64,000 bases of DNA, taken from positions 62,001 through 126,000 of the forward strand of contig NZ_JACHCR010000008.1 of assembly GCF_014205845.1 (NCBI RefSeq), given 5' to 3'. Below are positions 61,986 to 64,000 of this stretch, piece after piece (within the stretch, counting starts at the first letter, position 1; each line of letters starts with the position of its first letter). The translations under genes and the position numbers were made by a program. The DNA comes from Mucilaginibacter cryoferens (GTDB lineage Bacteria > Bacteroidota > Bacteroidia > Sphingobacteriales > Sphingobacteriaceae). The notes under the pieces are model-generated. The model was not told where the DNA came from. It ran no database searches and saw nothing but the letters and a program-made list of their open reading frames with translations.

Positions 61986-62600
61986 ATGGAAAAGGAATTA
62001 TCAAAGGCAGAACGCACCCGCCGGTTTATTTTGGAAACTACGGCTCCTATTTTTAATAAGAAAGGTTATGCAGGTACTTCGCTATCAGATTTAACCGAGG
62101 CTACCGGCCTTACCAAGGGAAGCATTTATGGTAACTTTGCCAATAAAGAGGAAGTAGCGGCTGCGGCTTTCGATTATAATTCGGGTATGATCAGGAAACA
62201 GATCCAGGATAGGGTTCAAAAGGCCATTACCTATTATGATAAGTTGCTGGTATATGCCCAGGTATATCACAGTTTTACCCGTACAGCCACTTTTCCGGCG
62301 GGTGGTTGCCCTATATTAAATACCGCTGTTGATGCCGATGATACCAATCCTTTGTTAAAGGAGAAAGCCGCTCACGCTGTTTTACGTTGGAAAAAATCAA
62401 TAGAAAACCTTATACAATCCGGAATTGAAGCGGGAGAATTTAGGGCCGATGTGGATATAAACGGTACAGCTCTTTCTATGATAGCCCTCATTGAAGGCGG
62501 TATTATGATAGCCAAGGTAACCAACACACCAGCTAATCTTGATGCGGTTTTAAAAACTGTTGATGCCCTGGTTACTGCGTTAAAGCCTGTACAGCAGTAA
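61986..62600 (+). CDS. TetR/AcrR family regulator of the SDR and pump genes
   Basis: The 204-residue protein has a TetR HTH at residues 8-55 (RTRRFILETTAPIFNKKGYA; TSLSDLTEATGLTKGSIYGN). The ligand domain carries FPAGGCPILNTAVDADD, which is typical of the YxaF/LmrA-like group. The three palindromes in front of this gene, the pump and the SDR share one core, so autorepression and control of both others is very likely. Inducer unknown. The TATATTTG box ends four bases before the ATG. Confidence 0.93.
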   Translation: MEKELSKAERTRRFILETTAPIFNKKGYAGTSLSDLTEATGLTKGSIYGNFANKEEVAAAAFDYNSGMIRKQIQDRVQKAITYYDKLLVYAQVYHSFTRTATFPAGGCPILNTAVDADDTNPLLKEKAAHAVLRWKKSIENLIQSGIEAGEFRADVDINGTALSMIALIEGGIMIAKVTNTPANLDAVLKTVDALVTALKPVQQ

Positions 62601-62683
62601 CTCAAATATTACAATAGGATGTTGTGAAGGTTGAAAACAAATGATCGTTGCGGTACGTTAGGAAGGGTACCAATTATATAAAA

Positions 62684-63073
62684 ATGTCTAGAAAGATCTT
62701 GATACTCGACGATAGCGAAGATATCCTTGAGGTGATGAAAGAGGTGCTCGAAATGGCGGGTTATGAGGTTAAAACTTTAAACTATACCGATGATATCTGT
62801 AAGTCGGTTATGACGTTTAACGCCGATTTGGTGATCCTGGATTATATTCTTTTCGGTATAAATGGCGGCGAGCTTTGCCATATACTCAAAACAAGCGCGG
62901 TTACAGCCCATATACCGGTAATTATGGTTTCGGCGTATCCTCGTGTGCTCGAATCATTGGGCAGTTATGGTTCAGATGCTTTTGTAGCCAAGCCTTTTAA
63001 TCTTACCGATATTGTTGATACGGTAAAGGAATGCTTTTTAAAAGCAGGCGATATTGAACATGCCGATTATTAG
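62684..63073 (+). CDS. Single-domain response regulator
   Basis: From ATG 62684 the protein is 129 residues of receiver domain only: KILILDDSEDILEVMKEVLE (acidic pair), phospho-acceptor Asp in ADLVILDYILFGINGGEL, IPVIMVSAYPR and AFVAKPFNLTDI (Lys). There is no output domain, as in CheY-like shuttle proteins. No kinase is adjacent; the TPR sensor kinase at 15320 and the hybrid kinase at 42764 are possible partners by absence only. An upstream TTG frame from 62648 adds unlike residues. Confidence 0.9.
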   Translation: MSRKILILDDSEDILEVMKEVLEMAGYEVKTLNYTDDICKSVMTFNADLVILDYILFGINGGELCHILKTSAVTAHIPVIMVSAYPRVLESLGSYGSDAFVAKPFNLTDIVDTVKECFLKAGDIEHADY

Positions 63074-63245
63074 GCATTTTTTAATCAGTGCCGGAAAGCT
63101 TACATGCCCCGTTGTTTATTAACATTGTTACATGGATGTAGTCATTTAATCCATTGATTTATATGTTTTAATTTTATAATATTGTAATGTATATACAATA
63201 GCACATTTGTTGTTGTAAACATATAGCAATTATAAAATTTAAGCG

Positions 63246-64000
63246 ATGGAGTTTTTTAATACCGTACTTAACCTTTTTAAAGGTTTTTTTGGCTGGGGTA
63301 GCTGGGTGAGTTTAACAGATATCATCAAAACCGGCGATTATAGCAAGCTGCTTACTTATCAGGGTTTCCAGGCAATGCTGTTTCCAATTTTGCCTTTTTT
63401 ACTGTTGCTGGAAATTATTCGCGGGGCTTTTTATAAGCGTTTTAAGGTTATCAATTATAAACTGTCGTTTTTCTCCTTCGTTTTTAATTCTTTTATCGGC
63501 AGGTATATCTCTATAGCCATGGTGGTATTGTGCATTGGTTTGTTTGAGAAGCATGCCTTTTTTAAAACCACATTTACCTGGTACTGGTTTATTTATGGCT
63601 ATATAGTTTGGGAGTTTTCTCACTTTTTGTACCATTACTTTGGTCACAAAGTAAGGCTGTTCTGGTGCCTGCACTCTACCCACCACGCGCCAGAGAGTAT
63701 GAATCTGGCCATTAGCAACGCACATTTCTTTTTGGAAGCGCCTTATGCCGATTTTATCCGCACTACGGTTTGTATTTTATTAGGTGTTAGTCCGCTGATG
63801 CTGGGTGTAATTATGTTTATAGATGGCTTTTGGGGCACGTTTATCCATATTGGCGAAAACGTGATGAAAGATGCCCGGCTTGGCTTTTTAAATAATATTA
63901 TCCTTACCCCCTCGCACCATCGGGTGCACCATGCCCGTAATATAAAGTATATGGATACCAATTTTTGTAACCTGTTGCCCATTTGGGACAGGGTATTTGG
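63246..64000 (+). CDS. Sterol desaturase-family membrane di-iron enzyme (truncated by window edge)
   Basis: I translated 251 codons from the ATG at 63246; the gene runs off the window. About four membrane segments are visible (around residues 45-60, 85-100, 115-130 and 185-205). Three histidine boxes, HFLYHYFGHK (near 127), HSTHHAPE (near 145) and HHRVHHARN (near 227), match the fatty acid hydroxylase/sterol desaturase family. These enzymes hydroxylate or desaturate lipids using a membrane di-iron centre. Bacteroidota members are often of unknown substrate; hydroxylation of fatty acids or carotenoids is possible. Confidence 0.92.
   Translation, partial: MEFFNTVLNLFKGFFGWGSWVSLTDIIKTGDYSKLLTYQGFQAMLFPILPFLLLLEIIRGAFYKRFKVINYKLSFFSFVFNSFIGRYISIAMVVLCIGLFEKHAFFKTTFTWYWFIYGYIVWEFSHFLYHYFGHKVRLFWCLHSTHHAPESMNLAISNAHFFLEAPYADFIRTTVCILLGVSPLMLGVIMFIDGFWGTFIHIGENVMKDARLGFLNNIILTPSHHRVHHARNIKYMDTNFCNLLPIWDRVF

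Overview
The window reads as chromosomal DNA of a Bacteroidota bacterium, most likely a soil or plant-associated Sphingobacteriaceae such as Mucilaginibacter or Pedobacter. The evidence is a SusC-type TonB receptor with an STN domain next to a FecR anti-sigma factor and an ECF sigma factor, Bacteroidota-restricted families (DUF4294, BshB1, PF13568-type barrels, CstB-like persulfide dioxygenase), TAnnTTTG promoter boxes, a lack of strong Shine-Dalgarno sites, and secreted GH3 and GH99-like glycosidases. Genus is an inference; phylum is firm. No phage, plasmid, complete insertion sequence, rRNA operon or CRISPR array is visible.

Layout. 1-2.5 kb: trans-envelope regulation module (ECF sigma, FecR, 5' part of a SusC receptor). 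3-4.6 kb: TetR regulator with a 48-bp palindrome and a cytosolic SASA/CE6 esterase. 4.8-12.8 kb: tRNA-Arg(CCG), pabB, the fur/DUF6922/purA cluster, rel/spoT, DUF4294, glutathione peroxidase and bshB1. 12.9-22 kb: an unknown protein, lysine 6-transaminase, a TPR sensor kinase, a decayed hybrid two-component propeller fragment, a GH3 beta-glucosidase and a GH99-like lipoprotein with a fascin-like tail. 22-30.8 kb: ACC deaminase-like enzyme, rluD-type gene, pabC-like gene, a DUF3050 protein, a RelE/ParE-type toxin-antitoxin pair, fmt, NamZ-like muramidase and an FtsX-type permease. 30.8-33.7 kb: an ECF sigma operon whose second protein appears to join an inner-membrane anti-sigma-like segment to an outer-membrane barrel. 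34-39.6 kb: mazG, mnmD, CstB-like sulfur enzyme, M13 peptidase. 40-46 kb: valS, hybrid histidine kinase, HsdR_N-like nuclease, holA. 46.5-48.4 kb: APS kinase plus sulfotransferase, and a histone H1-like protein. 48.8-59.4 kb: housekeeping genes (NTP pyrophosphohydrolase, rlmF, ftsK, lolA, DbpA-type helicase, truC-like gene) with an acyltransferase-like membrane protein and an ankyrin protein. 59.5-62.6 kb: an SDR, DHA2 efflux pump and TetR unit with a shared operator in front of every gene. 62.7-64 kb: a lone receiver protein and a truncated sterol desaturase-family gene.

How genes work together. The clearest functional groupings are: (i) the self-contained TetR regulon at 59.5-62.6 kb, where operators overlap the promoter -7 boxes; (ii) the sigma/anti-sigma-barrel/porin operon; (iii) cysC with a sulfotransferase, making PAPS and using it; (iv) pabB and a pabC-like gene for p-aminobenzoate, 18 kb apart. 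The intergenic DNA is notable: several gaps contain hairpins built from iterated short words that reach into the flanking stop or start codons. Several genes have a TAnnTTTG box only a few bases before the start codon, suggesting leaderless mRNAs. I found no single large novel system; the best candidates are the envelope-spanning anti-sigma protein and the intergenic hairpin family.
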